A stretch of 64,000 nt of DNA, from assembly GCF_000317515.1 (NCBI RefSeq), contig NC_019738.1:5792001-5856000 (forward strand), read 5' to 3'. Source of the DNA: Allocoleopsis franciscana PCC 7113. GTDB lineage: Bacteria > Cyanobacteriota > Cyanobacteriia > Cyanobacteriales > Coleofasciculaceae. How positions within the stretch are numbered: position 1 is the first letter of the stretch; the number at the start of each line of letters is the position of its first letter. The position numbers were made by a program, and so were the translations under genes. Positions 27,338 to 35,850 of the stretch are shown piece by piece. The notes under the pieces are model-generated. The model did no database searches, had not been told where the DNA came from, and worked only from the letters and a program-made list of their open reading frames with translations.

Positions 27338-28103
27338 CTCTAGACTGTTCCCGAAATGTTCTTACTCTGGAGATCACGTAAAAGCGCCCCTCACCCTTCT
27401 GGCGCTTCAAGTGGCTAGCTTGATAGAAGTTTGATGGCTATCCGTTAAACCTCTTACCATCACCTGAAGGAACTGGGGATAGAAGGACACAGGGACATCT
27501 CCAGAAAAAATTTCCCAGTCTTCCTTCAATTCCTAACCAACACGAATCCCTCATTCCTCGTCAATAAACCGTTAAGCTTTATAAAAGTTCCATCCTTCAA
27601 CTTGATAGTTGCTAACAGTCTTTTAGATAAACTGTAGAAATAGTAACCGAATTCTAAAAGTAAGAATTGTAGTATTTTTTACTCTTAATCCAATCTTTTT
27701 GATTGAGACCGCAAAGCCACAGAAAAAACACAGACAAACGAACACTCCCACGCCGTCCTTTAGCGCTAAACAGGCTTTTCTTTTTATGTACTAAAAAGTG
27801 AGATAATTATTATTCTCTAATCTAAGTCGAGCAAAATTACGTTATCACATTCCGTTGGTTCCTACCTTAGCTTTTGTTTTCTGACGCATCACTCCAAGTC
27901 GCTGATGTTGAGGCTTCCAGGTAAGCTCCGTTACGGTCGGGGCTTAGCTAGAGTATTCAGGTTTATACACCGACCCATCCGATCATTACACGGCGTTACC
28001 ACTATATCCAGAAAAATTTTTCAACCCTTTTCCTCCCATTTGGAACCTAAACTCGCTATATGTATAGAAATGTATCTTTTTCATCTTGGAGCAATTTGAA
28101 CTA
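27338..28103. other. 766-bp spacer before the carbonic anhydrase gene, with one hairpin
   Basis: No supported gene; a 64-codon frame at 27905-28099 lacks a ribosome binding site and looks accidental. A 9-bp stem TAAGCTCCG (27922-27930) / CGGGGCTTA (27938-27946), with one G-T pair and a 7-base loop, lies about 160 bp before the carbonic anhydrase start and could be in its leader. Confidence 0.35.
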
Positions 28104-28793
28104 ATGAAGCGGATCATTCAAGGGCTACATGAATTCCAGACCAATTACTTTAACACTCACCGTGACCTATTCGAGCTGCTCTCTCAAGGGCAGCATCCGA
28201 GAGTTCTATTCATCACCTGCTCCGACTCGCGGATTGACCCAAATCTGATTACCCAAACAGAACCGGGTGAAATGTTCATCATCCGCAATGCTGGCAACAT
28301 CATTCCGCCTTATGGGGCGACGAATGGGGGCGAAGGCGCTGCCGTTGAGTATGCGGTTCATGCTTTAGCCGTTCAGGACATTATCGTCTGCGGTCATTCT
28401 CACTGTGGAGCCATGAAAGGGCTGTTGAAAATCGACAAGCTCGCGGATGAAATGCCTACGGTTTATCAATGGCTCAAGCACGCTGAAGCCACCCGCCGGA
28501 TTATGAAAGAACACTATCAAGACTATGAGGGTGAACAACTGCTGAATGCCGCGATTGAAGAGAACGTTCTCACCCAATTAGAAAATTTGCGAACCTATCC
28601 AGTCATCCAATCTCGACTCAAAAGCGGACAAATCCAACTTCATGCCTGGGTTTATGAGATTGAAACGGGACAGGTTTTAGAATACAACCCGACCACGGGT
28701 AAGTACATGGCACCTCAAGCGATGTTTTCTAGGGCTGCATGGATTACGCCTGAACAGCAAGAGCGCATCTATAAAGGGTCTCATAAATCTTAA
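28104..28793 (+). CDS. Beta-class carbonic anhydrase
   Basis: 229 residues from the ATG at 28104; a TTG at 28086 would add six residues. GGAG lies 12 bases before the ATG. Family signatures are ITCSDSRIDPNLI (zinc Cys and the Asp-Arg dyad), ITQTEPGEMFIIRNAGNIIP, and VCGHSHCGAMKGLL (zinc His and Cys). The length matches cyanobacterial cytoplasmic beta-CA proteins. The reaction is the interconversion of CO2 and bicarbonate. There is no carboxysome gene nearby and no long carboxysome-targeting C-terminal extension, so it may be cytosolic or of another class than CcaA. It is flanked on both sides by histidine kinase genes on the opposite strand. Confidence 0.93.
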   Translation: MKRIIQGLHEFQTNYFNTHRDLFELLSQGQHPRVLFITCSDSRIDPNLITQTEPGEMFIIRNAGNIIPPYGATNGGEGAAVEYAVHALAVQDIIVCGHSHCGAMKGLLKIDKLADEMPTVYQWLKHAEATRRIMKEHYQDYEGEQLLNAAIEENVLTQLENLRTYPVIQSRLKSGQIQLHAWVYEIETGQVLEYNPTTGKYMAPQAMFSRAAWITPEQQERIYKGSHKS

Positions 28794-28800
28794 CTAAATA

Positions 28801-28865
28801 AGTATGAAAGATAAAGTATGAAGTGTGAAGCATGAAACTTTTTTATCCTTCATCCTTCATCCTTG
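28801..28865. repeat. Heptanucleotide repeat arrays between convergent genes
   Basis: Degenerate AGTATGA units (28801-28835) are followed by three ATCCTTC/G units (28845-28865) on the same strand. The two arrays are roughly complementary and can form an imperfect hairpin with a TTTTTT run between them. It may therefore terminate the carbonic anhydrase transcript. The kinase stop codon (28857-28859) lies inside the second array. A similar CCTTCATCCTTCAG...TTTTTT string occurs near 3759-3778 after the BON lipoprotein gene. Confidence 0.5.
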
Positions 28866-30374
28866 TAAAGCCATGGCGGTTGCTTTGAGGGTGGACAAAC
28901 TCCTACTCACTTGCAGTGGAAGTTCGATGCAAAACTCTGTTCCTTTACCCGGTGCCGACTCACACTTGAGGATACCCCCGTGCTTCTCCACCACAATTTG
29001 ATAGCTAATGGATAGCCCTAGCCCCGTACCTTTGCCAATTGGCTTAGTGGTGAAAAACGGGTCAAACAGTTGTGCTTGAACGTCTGGAGTGATGCCTGGG
29101 CCATTGTCACAAATTCGGATAATGACGCGAGAATGGTCAGGATTAACACGAGTCTGAATGGTAATACGACCGAGGTGATTAGGGACTTCCTCTAGAGCAT
29201 CAATGGCATTACTTAAGAGGTTCATAAAGACCTGATTGATTTGTCCGGCATAACACTCCACGGAGGGCAAGTCACCGTAGTCTTTAACCACTTCAATGGT
29301 GGGGCGATGATAGCGAGCTTTTAAGCGATTTTGCAAGATGAGCAAAGTACCATCAATACCTTCGTGAAGATTGACGGCTTCCATTAACAAGCGATCGCTA
29401 CGAGAAAAGTTACGCAACGACAGGACAATCTGGCGAACGCGATCCGCCCCAACTTGCATGGATTCTAGAACTTTTGGTAAATCTTTGAGCAGAAAATCCA
29501 AATCGATCGCTTTAATTTTGGCCTGTACTGGTGGATGGTGTTTGCCGTAGTACTCCTGATAAAGGTTCAGCAATGCTAATAAATCTTGGACATAGTCACT
29601 GGCGTAGCACAAATTGCCATAAATAAAGCTGACGGGATTATTAATTTCATGAGCGACACCAGCAACCATCTGACCAATGCTCGAAAGTTTCTCCGTTTCA
29701 ATGAGCTGGGCTTGAGTTCGTCGCAAGTCCAGTAAGGCTTTCTCTAACTGTTGAGCATGAGCTTGGGCTGCGGCTGTGGCAGCACAACTTTCTTGATAGA
29801 GTTGAGCCTGATAGAGTTCAACTTCGAGTTGAGCCTCATCACTTTCTTTTTGATATTGACTGACTAACGCCTCCAAAGCTTCAAGCAGGTCTTTCTCTGA
29901 AGCTTTCACAATAGTGGTTACATGGGGATGATTTAAGGTCAGTTCTAAGCTAGGGATTTGAGCCAAAGCCCTCACTTGAGAGATGTAGTGGCGGATTTGT
30001 TGATCCAGATAGAATGGGGCTTCAAAATAAATCGATTGGATTTCCTCAGAGGGTTGACCGGGTAATCTCAATTCAGGATCTCCATGAATCAACCCATTGT
30101 GGGATTTCTCCATCAAGTCGATAGCGGCTAACATTTTTTGACGCAGCTTTTCCTGTTCCCCTTCGTCTGGAGTAGAGACGAGTCTCAAAGCCAACAACGC
30201 CGCTCGTTGGGACAGCATTCGCTGGCGTCCACTAATATTGATAACGGCAGCATTAATTTCCCGTACCGAGATAATTTTATCGAGGTCAAAACAGAGTGCC
30301 AAGGTAATAATTGGCAGCAATTTTAAGTAGCATAGATTTCCGAAAATACTAGCACATCTTAATATTTTCTGCAT
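28857..30374 (-). CDS. Histidine kinase with PilJ-type (type IV pili chemoreceptor) N-terminal domain
   Basis: 505 residues, ATG start. A hydrophobic stretch at about 14-28 is followed by the PilJ/NIT-like motif AAVINISGRQRMLSQRAALL and the paired helices expected of that domain (to about 170). Then come a coiled coil (180-235), HisKA with His242 in GVAHEINNP, and HATPase (about 345-490; CDNGPGI, GKGTGLGLSISYQ). The family normally has a membrane helix on each side of the PilJ domain; here no second helix is visible before the coil, so topology is odd. The catalytic module is closely similar to the kinases at 24545 and 30662. No response regulator is adjacent. Confidence 0.85.
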   Translation of the reverse strand: MQKILRCASIFGNLCYLKLLPIITLALCFDLDKIISVREINAAVINISGRQRMLSQRAALLALRLVSTPDEGEQEKLRQKMLAAIDLMEKSHNGLIHGDPELRLPGQPSEEIQSIYFEAPFYLDQQIRHYISQVRALAQIPSLELTLNHPHVTTIVKASEKDLLEALEALVSQYQKESDEAQLEVELYQAQLYQESCAATAAAQAHAQQLEKALLDLRRTQAQLIETEKLSSIGQMVAGVAHEINNPVSFIYGNLCYASDYVQDLLALLNLYQEYYGKHHPPVQAKIKAIDLDFLLKDLPKVLESMQVGADRVRQIVLSLRNFSRSDRLLMEAVNLHEGIDGTLLILQNRLKARYHRPTIEVVKDYGDLPSVECYAGQINQVFMNLLSNAIDALEEVPNHLGRITIQTRVNPDHSRVIIRICDNGPGITPDVQAQLFDPFFTTKPIGKGTGLGLSISYQIVVEKHGGILKCESAPGKGTEFCIELPLQVSRSLSTLKATAMALQG

Positions 30375-30661
30375 AGTTCCTCGAAAAAAAATAAGGGAAG
30401 AACTTGATTCAATCAGGTAATAGGAATTGCCACCACAAAGCTTCGTTCTTTACGGTGATCAGGTCAGTGATGAGCGTGGGGGAAAGCTCTCTAACTAATG
30501 AATAAATTGTGCGTGACTCAATCGCAAACTTTTGTCCTTCTCTATACAAAGTCATACAAGTCAATGCTATAAAATATCCGGACTTATTAAAAATTTGTTT
30601 ATTATTCCTTTAAATTTAGACGGCACGAGCTTGACATTTTGAGTTGATGCCCATAGTTCCA

Positions 30662-33600
30662 TCAAAGCAATTGCTGAATTGGGATTTCGATCCAAAACTC
30701 AGTTCCTTGTCCAGGTATGGAAGTACAGGTCAAAATTCCGTGATGGTGTTCTACGATAATTTGGTAGCTAATCGATAATCCTAATCCGCTCCCTTGTCCC
30801 ACGGGTTTAGTGGTAAAGAAGGGATCGAATAACTTGGCCTTGACGGACTCGGTCATACCAGGGCCATTATCAGAAATTTGGATCACAACTCTTTGGGAGC
30901 TTTGCCGGGATAAGGTATCTGTTGGGAAACTACTAGAGGTAGGATGCTCTACGATTTCCTCTGGCAAAGCCTTTTGGGCGATTTCACCCAACGAACTTTC
31001 TGTAAGAGTACGAGAGTCACAATACTCTAAGATGCGGGTGCGGATCGTGATGGTGGGCGCAGGATGAGGGGCGAATAGGGAGGAGTGTGGCTCAATACCC
31101 AGATCTAACGGCTTAAGCGCTTCAATGGCATTAATCAGAATGTTCATAAACACTTGATTGAGTTCTCCGGGATAGCACTCGATAGCAGGCAGGCTACCGT
31201 ATTCTTTGAAGATTTTAATTTCCGGATGTTTCCCTTTTCCCTTTAACCGATGTTGCAAAATTAATAACGTGCTTTCAATCCCTTCATGCACGTCAACTTT
31301 TTTCATATCGGCTTCGTCCGCCCTGGAGAATTTCCTCAAGCTCTGGACGATGGTGCGGATACGGTCAGTTCCCCGTTGCATGGAACCCAGCAATTTAGGC
31401 AAGTCGGTGGCGATAAAGTCGATGTTAATCACCTCAGCTTGCTCGGCAATAGGGGCAGGCGGTACAGGGTAGTGTTCCTGATAAAGGTGCAACAGGTTGA
31501 GCAGATCGTAAATATAAGCGCCAGCGTAAGCTAGATTGCCGTGAATGAAGTTAATTGGGTTGTTAATTTCGTGAGCCACACCCGCTACAAGCTGTCCTAA
31601 GCTAGACATTTTTTCGCTCTGCACGAGCTGAGCTTGGGTCATGCGTAGTTGATTGAGCGCACGTTCTACCTCTTGGGCTTTGGCTTGAGCGTCAGCTGCG
31701 GCTTGACGAGCTTTGGCGTAGAGTTCTGCCTGCTCGAGGGCGATCGCCAGTTGGGCGACAACAGCTAGGAGCAGTTCGACCTCGCTCTCATCCCAAGGTC
31801 GTGCGCTCGTACAGTGACCGCAACTAATCACCCCAATCGCCCCGTCATGAGTCTTAATCGGTATGGATAAGACTGAGGTATAGCCCATGTTGAGTAAGAA
31901 CTTCCGCAAGCGAGGATTTTTGAACGTCTCGACTCGATCAATTTGAATGATTTGCCGATTGAGCAGTCGATCCGCAGACAGCCTCACCTGAGTCATGGTG
32001 TATCGACCAATATGGCTTTCGAGATTGGGATTGCGGGCTTCATGGACGACCTCCCAATACGGCTCATCACCCTGGTTCCCGTACCACAAAAAGTGGCATC
32101 TGTCAATTTGGAACAAGCTGCGAATGGACTGAACAGCGGTTTCCAGAATAATATCCAGTTCTAGGGAGTTGCGGATTTGATTGGCTAACCCAAATAGAAG
32201 GGATTCTCGACGGGTAAGGAGTTCTGAGCGTGCCCAATATCGATCAATGGCAATTGCGATCGCATTAGCCACCCAACTGAGCGTATCACGGGCTTCTTCT
32301 GACAGGGGGTGATGGCTTAACACCGCCATAACGCCCATCAGTCGGTCTTCCACCACCAGGGGATATCCTGAAAAATGATGGGAGAGTGATGGGGAAGAAG
32401 AGGTAGAGATATTGGTTCCATCCTCGTCAGAAGTCCAGTAAGGTTGACGAGTTTGTGCAACTAAATTGATCAGGTCGGGTTGTAGAGGGAAACGCTGACC
32501 TGTGGCAACTTGCTGTTCTAGCCGTTGTGAGGCCGGGTTTAATGTCCATATTGTCGCACTGCTTGCGTGAAGTTGTTGCACCATGGCCTCGGTGCAAAGT
32601 TGGAGAATTCTCAGTAAGCTTCCACCATTGGCAAGGGCAATCCCCACTTCGGCGGCGAGGCTGGAGAGACGCGATCGCTTTAATAGCCCTGCTTCTGCTT
32701 GTTTCCGTTCTGTGATATCACTAAAATAAACGGATAAACCCCCTTCGTAAGGATAGGCTCGGACTTGTAGCCACAGCTGTAATGGGGGATAAAATTCCTC
32801 AAATTTGACGCTGGCTTGCTCGGCAACCGCTCGACGATACTGCTGTTCAAACTGGGAATCGACGGCATAGGGAAACACCTCCCACAAACTCTGACCCAAT
32901 AATTCATCAGCACAGCGGGATAAAAATTGCTCGGTTTTGGAGTTGATGTAGGTGAATCGCCATTCCCTGTCAACGGCAAAGAAGGCTTCAGTAATGCTTT
33001 CTAAGAGATTGATCCGATCGCGGTTCGCTTGGTTTAAAAGAGCTTCAGCTTGTTTCCGCTCTGTGATATCTTCGATCACGCTAATGCAATATTGAGGAAC
33101 TCCCGACGGTTCTCGCACAAGTGACACCGTCACCTTAGCCCAAACCACAGAACCTGTTTTGTGGACGTAGCGTTGCTCAAAGTTGAGGGTTTCCCTCTGG
33201 TCGTTAAAAAATTCGCTCAGGTCAGCCTGAGTGGCGACGCGATCTTCTGGGTGGGTAATTTCTACGAGGGTTTTGGTGAGTAACTCTCTGCGCTTATAGC
33301 CAGTGATCTCGCACAGTTTTGGGTTGACTCGGAGAAATTGACCGTTGGCTGCGACTTGAGCAATCGCCACACCCGCTTGCTCGAAGGTGGCTCTAAACCG
33401 ATCTTCGCTCTCATGTAAGATGGCTTCAGCTTGCTTGCGATCCGAAATATCAATCACAATCCCATTCCAGAGCATATCGCCATTGGCTTGTAATTCAGGT
33501 CGAGAAGCGGCTTGAATCCATTTGACTTGCCTGGACGCTAGAATAATCCGCCCTTCCCATCTCCAAGGTTGTAACCGCTTAGCGGAGCGAGCCACAGAGC

Positions 33601-35206
33601 AATTGAACCGGAGACGGTCATCGGCATGAATTAAATTAATCAGTACTTGAGGATTTTGCTGAATTTCTCTAGGCTCTAACTGGCAGATTTCGCGAACGCC
33701 ACGACTCACAAACAGGAAGGACAGAGAGCCATCCGCTCGCAGCAAACATTCAAAAATGATTCCTGGAACGTTATCCGTTAGTTTCTGAAGCTGGCGTTCA
33801 CTGGCTCGTAAGGCTTCCTTGATCTGTTTGCGCTGGGTAATATCACGCGAAAGGGCTACAATCTCTGCCACAACTTTTGTATCAGGATGAAGAATGGCGT
33901 GGCTTAGGGTTTCCAGCCAGACATACTTACCGTTTTGACGACGAATGCGGTAGTTGATGGGTTCGCTTGGTTGCGGGTTCAGGAGGTTGGCGTAGAATTG
34001 TTGGAGCGCCGCTACATCTTGAGCATGACAAAAGTCGTACACCGATTGTCCAATTAGCTCATCAAGCGCGTATCCTAAAAGCGTGCAGTAAGCGGGTGAA
34101 GCATATAAAAAAATGCCAGCAGGTGTATAGTGGCACAGGAGTTCGGTGGAGTTTGGGGCAACAAATCGGTCACTCGCGTTACTTTCAGGGGGATCTGCCG
34201 CTTGTGGGTGATTGTCTAATTCTTGAGACTTTGGCGCGTCCCGCTCTGGTAAGGAAGTTGTTAATGCGCTAGACGCCGTGGCTCGGCTACCGCTAGACAC
34301 TTCTGGTGATACGATGGCGGCACTATCACGAATCCCTAATTCGCTAACGTTCACGCTCAGGAGATAGCGACTCTGGTAATTTTCTTTGGGAGTCAGCTTT
34401 ACATTCACGTCTAGCGCGATAGCGACTAAATTGGCGATCGCACTGGCAAAGTTTTCATCTTGTGGCGTCCACGACGTGCTTGTTGGGGTGAGGTGTTCGT
34501 AGCAGACAACTCCAACTATCTTCTCATTTAGCCAAATCGGGGCATCTAATCGATTGGCAATTGCTACTGGCCTAAGATGGTGAGGTGAGGGGGTGAGAGG
34601 GCGAGTGGGTGAAGCACTTCCTGGTGCATGGCAGTCGGTATTGGGGTCATACACCTCAACACACTCCATCTGGGAGCGGTCTTTGTTATATAACCACACG
34701 CTGACACGCTCTACCTCAAGAGCATCAGCCGCCGAAGCTGTAATTTGCTCAATGATAGCTTGGAAATTTCCACGGTTGAGCGTCTGTGCTTGGGTCAGAG
34801 TCATGAGTACCTGACTCTGTTTTTGCAGGCGCTGAATGCTCTCGATTGGCAGATCAAAGGCAAGTTCATCTGAACTCGTCCCTGACTTTGCCTGTGCCTC
34901 AGCAACGCCTTTGCGACGCAGGAATACAGGTGCTAGCAGTACGACTAACACGGCAGTCGAGACGCCAGCTAACTGAATACTCCATCCTTCTAGGGGGATC
35001 AATTGCATTAACCAGATAAAACTCCCAATGATCACACTCCCAACAAGCAGCCAGAGGAAACGAGAATCACGTTTTTCTTGGATGCTGCTGAATTGCTCTA
35101 CCCGTTGAACAGAGGAGTTATATGCTCTGTTCACAATGCTTACTGTAATGCCATACGCCAGTTTTAGCTCGGCTTGGGGCAGCTTGTTGGTACTAGTCGT
35201 TCGCAT
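30662..35206 (-). CDS. Large multi-sensor histidine kinase (2 TM, GAF, four PAS, two GAF, HisKA, HATPase)
   Basis: 1514 residues, ATG start. Two membrane helices lie at about 48-68 and 76-95 (FLWLLVGSVIIGSFIWLMQL; VSTAVLVVLLAPVFL). Order after that: GAF at about 130-270, a low-complexity linker, PAS domains at about 350-465, 470-590, 595-720 and 725-840 (each ending ITQRKQ, ISDRKQ, ITERKQ or ITERKQ), GAF at about 850-990, GAF at about 1010-1165, a coil, HisKA with His1212 in GVAHEINNP, and HATPase (SDNGPGM; GQGSGLGLSISYQ). An insert near 1340-1420 (IEPHSSLFAPHPAPTITIRT and following) interrupts the ATPase domain compared with the two neighbours. It is a membrane-bound kinase with several small-molecule or redox sensors; ligands are unknown. 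Confidence 0.9.
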   Translation of the reverse strand: MRTTSTNKLPQAELKLAYGITVSIVNRAYNSSVQRVEQFSSIQEKRDSRFLWLLVGSVIIGSFIWLMQLIPLEGWSIQLAGVSTAVLVVLLAPVFLRRKGVAEAQAKSGTSSDELAFDLPIESIQRLQKQSQVLMTLTQAQTLNRGNFQAIIEQITASAADALEVERVSVWLYNKDRSQMECVEVYDPNTDCHAPGSASPTRPLTPSPHHLRPVAIANRLDAPIWLNEKIVGVVCYEHLTPTSTSWTPQDENFASAIANLVAIALDVNVKLTPKENYQSRYLLSVNVSELGIRDSAAIVSPEVSSGSRATASSALTTSLPERDAPKSQELDNHPQAADPPESNASDRFVAPNSTELLCHYTPAGIFLYASPAYCTLLGYALDELIGQSVYDFCHAQDVAALQQFYANLLNPQPSEPINYRIRRQNGKYVWLETLSHAILHPDTKVVAEIVALSRDITQRKQIKEALRASERQLQKLTDNVPGIIFECLLRADGSLSFLFVSRGVREICQLEPREIQQNPQVLINLIHADDRLRFNCSVARSAKRLQPWRWEGRIILASRQVKWIQAASRPELQANGDMLWNGIVIDISDRKQAEAILHESEDRFRATFEQAGVAIAQVAANGQFLRVNPKLCEITGYKRRELLTKTLVEITHPEDRVATQADLSEFFNDQRETLNFEQRYVHKTGSVVWAKVTVSLVREPSGVPQYCISVIEDITERKQAEALLNQANRDRINLLESITEAFFAVDREWRFTYINSKTEQFLSRCADELLGQSLWEVFPYAVDSQFEQQYRRAVAEQASVKFEEFYPPLQLWLQVRAYPYEGGLSVYFSDITERKQAEAGLLKRSRLSSLAAEVGIALANGGSLLRILQLCTEAMVQQLHASSATIWTLNPASQRLEQQVATGQRFPLQPDLINLVAQTRQPYWTSDEDGTNISTSSSPSLSHHFSGYPLVVEDRLMGVMAVLSHHPLSEEARDTLSWVANAIAIAIDRYWARSELLTRRESLLFGLANQIRNSLELDIILETAVQSIRSLFQIDRCHFLWYGNQGDEPYWEVVHEARNPNLESHIGRYTMTQVRLSADRLLNRQIIQIDRVETFKNPRLRKFLLNMGYTSVLSIPIKTHDGAIGVISCGHCTSARPWDESEVELLLAVVAQLAIALEQAELYAKARQAAADAQAKAQEVERALNQLRMTQAQLVQSEKMSSLGQLVAGVAHEINNPINFIHGNLAYAGAYIYDLLNLLHLYQEHYPVPPAPIAEQAEVINIDFIATDLPKLLGSMQRGTDRIRTIVQSLRKFSRADEADMKKVDVHEGIESTLLILQHRLKGKGKHPEIKIFKEYGSLPAIECYPGELNQVFMNILINAIEALKPLDLGIEPHSSLFAPHPAPTITIRTRILEYCDSRTLTESSLGEIAQKALPEEIVEHPTSSSFPTDTLSRQSSQRVVIQISDNGPGMTESVKAKLFDPFFTTKPVGQGSGLGLSISYQIIVEHHHGILTCTSIPGQGTEFWIEIPIQQLL

Positions 35207-35850
35207 AGTTGATCCCCATTCCAGATCTCTAGGAGTTTGAGACTCCGAGTATTAGTACTCACCTCGCCGTTTCATGTTCTGCACTTGCCTCTGTATTCAG
35301 GACTTAACCTCACTGAAGAGTTACTGTCCAATAGGCTGGAAACCCCCATGAGCAAGTTTTTCTTTTCTTGCTTTTCACTGCTTTTTATTTCTGCATTCCT
35401 GATGGATAACGCAACACCTAAAGGGCTACTGGGGAAATAGATTTTTCTCTCAGCAAAGAATTCATTTTTGTGTTGGAAACAACAGTAATGGGCAAGAAAA
35501 CATTGAAACGTCTAAGTCGTAGGTACCCTGATCTGTTAGCCCAACTCTGGCAAGTTATTACTCAACCCAGCTCTTACTGTAGCGAAAATAAGGCAATATC
35601 TTAGCTACTCTTTATTTTATTGAACAGCTTTGAAGCTGCTGCACCCCTTGTTGGGCTATATAAATACCATAAAGGTTGTTTAACTAGCAAATACACCGTA
35701 AAGATACGGAACGTATATGTATTACAAAGAAAGACAAAATTACCGTAATTTTACGGACTCCTGTACTACATTAAATCACAGCAAGCGTCAAAAAGCTTGC
35801 TCCCTGGCTCCCCGGCTCCCCCACTCCCGCCCGAAGAGTAGGGAAGTCTG
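35207..35850. other. 644-bp spacer with a possible 38-residue ORF
   Basis: No clear gene. A small frame from ATG 35488 to TAG 35604 would encode a basic peptide starting MGKKTLKRLSRRYPDLLAQL, but it has no strong ribosome binding site. A palindrome AAAATTA-CCG-TAATTTT lies at 35736-35752. The stretch 35797-35826 is a run of CTCCCTGGCTCCCC-like units common in cyanobacterial spacers. Confidence 0.3.

Noticed and set aside
27905-28099. Plus-strand 64-codon frame upstream of carbonic anhydrase
   Set aside because: No ribosome binding site, no recognisable pattern, and it overlaps the start of the real gene.
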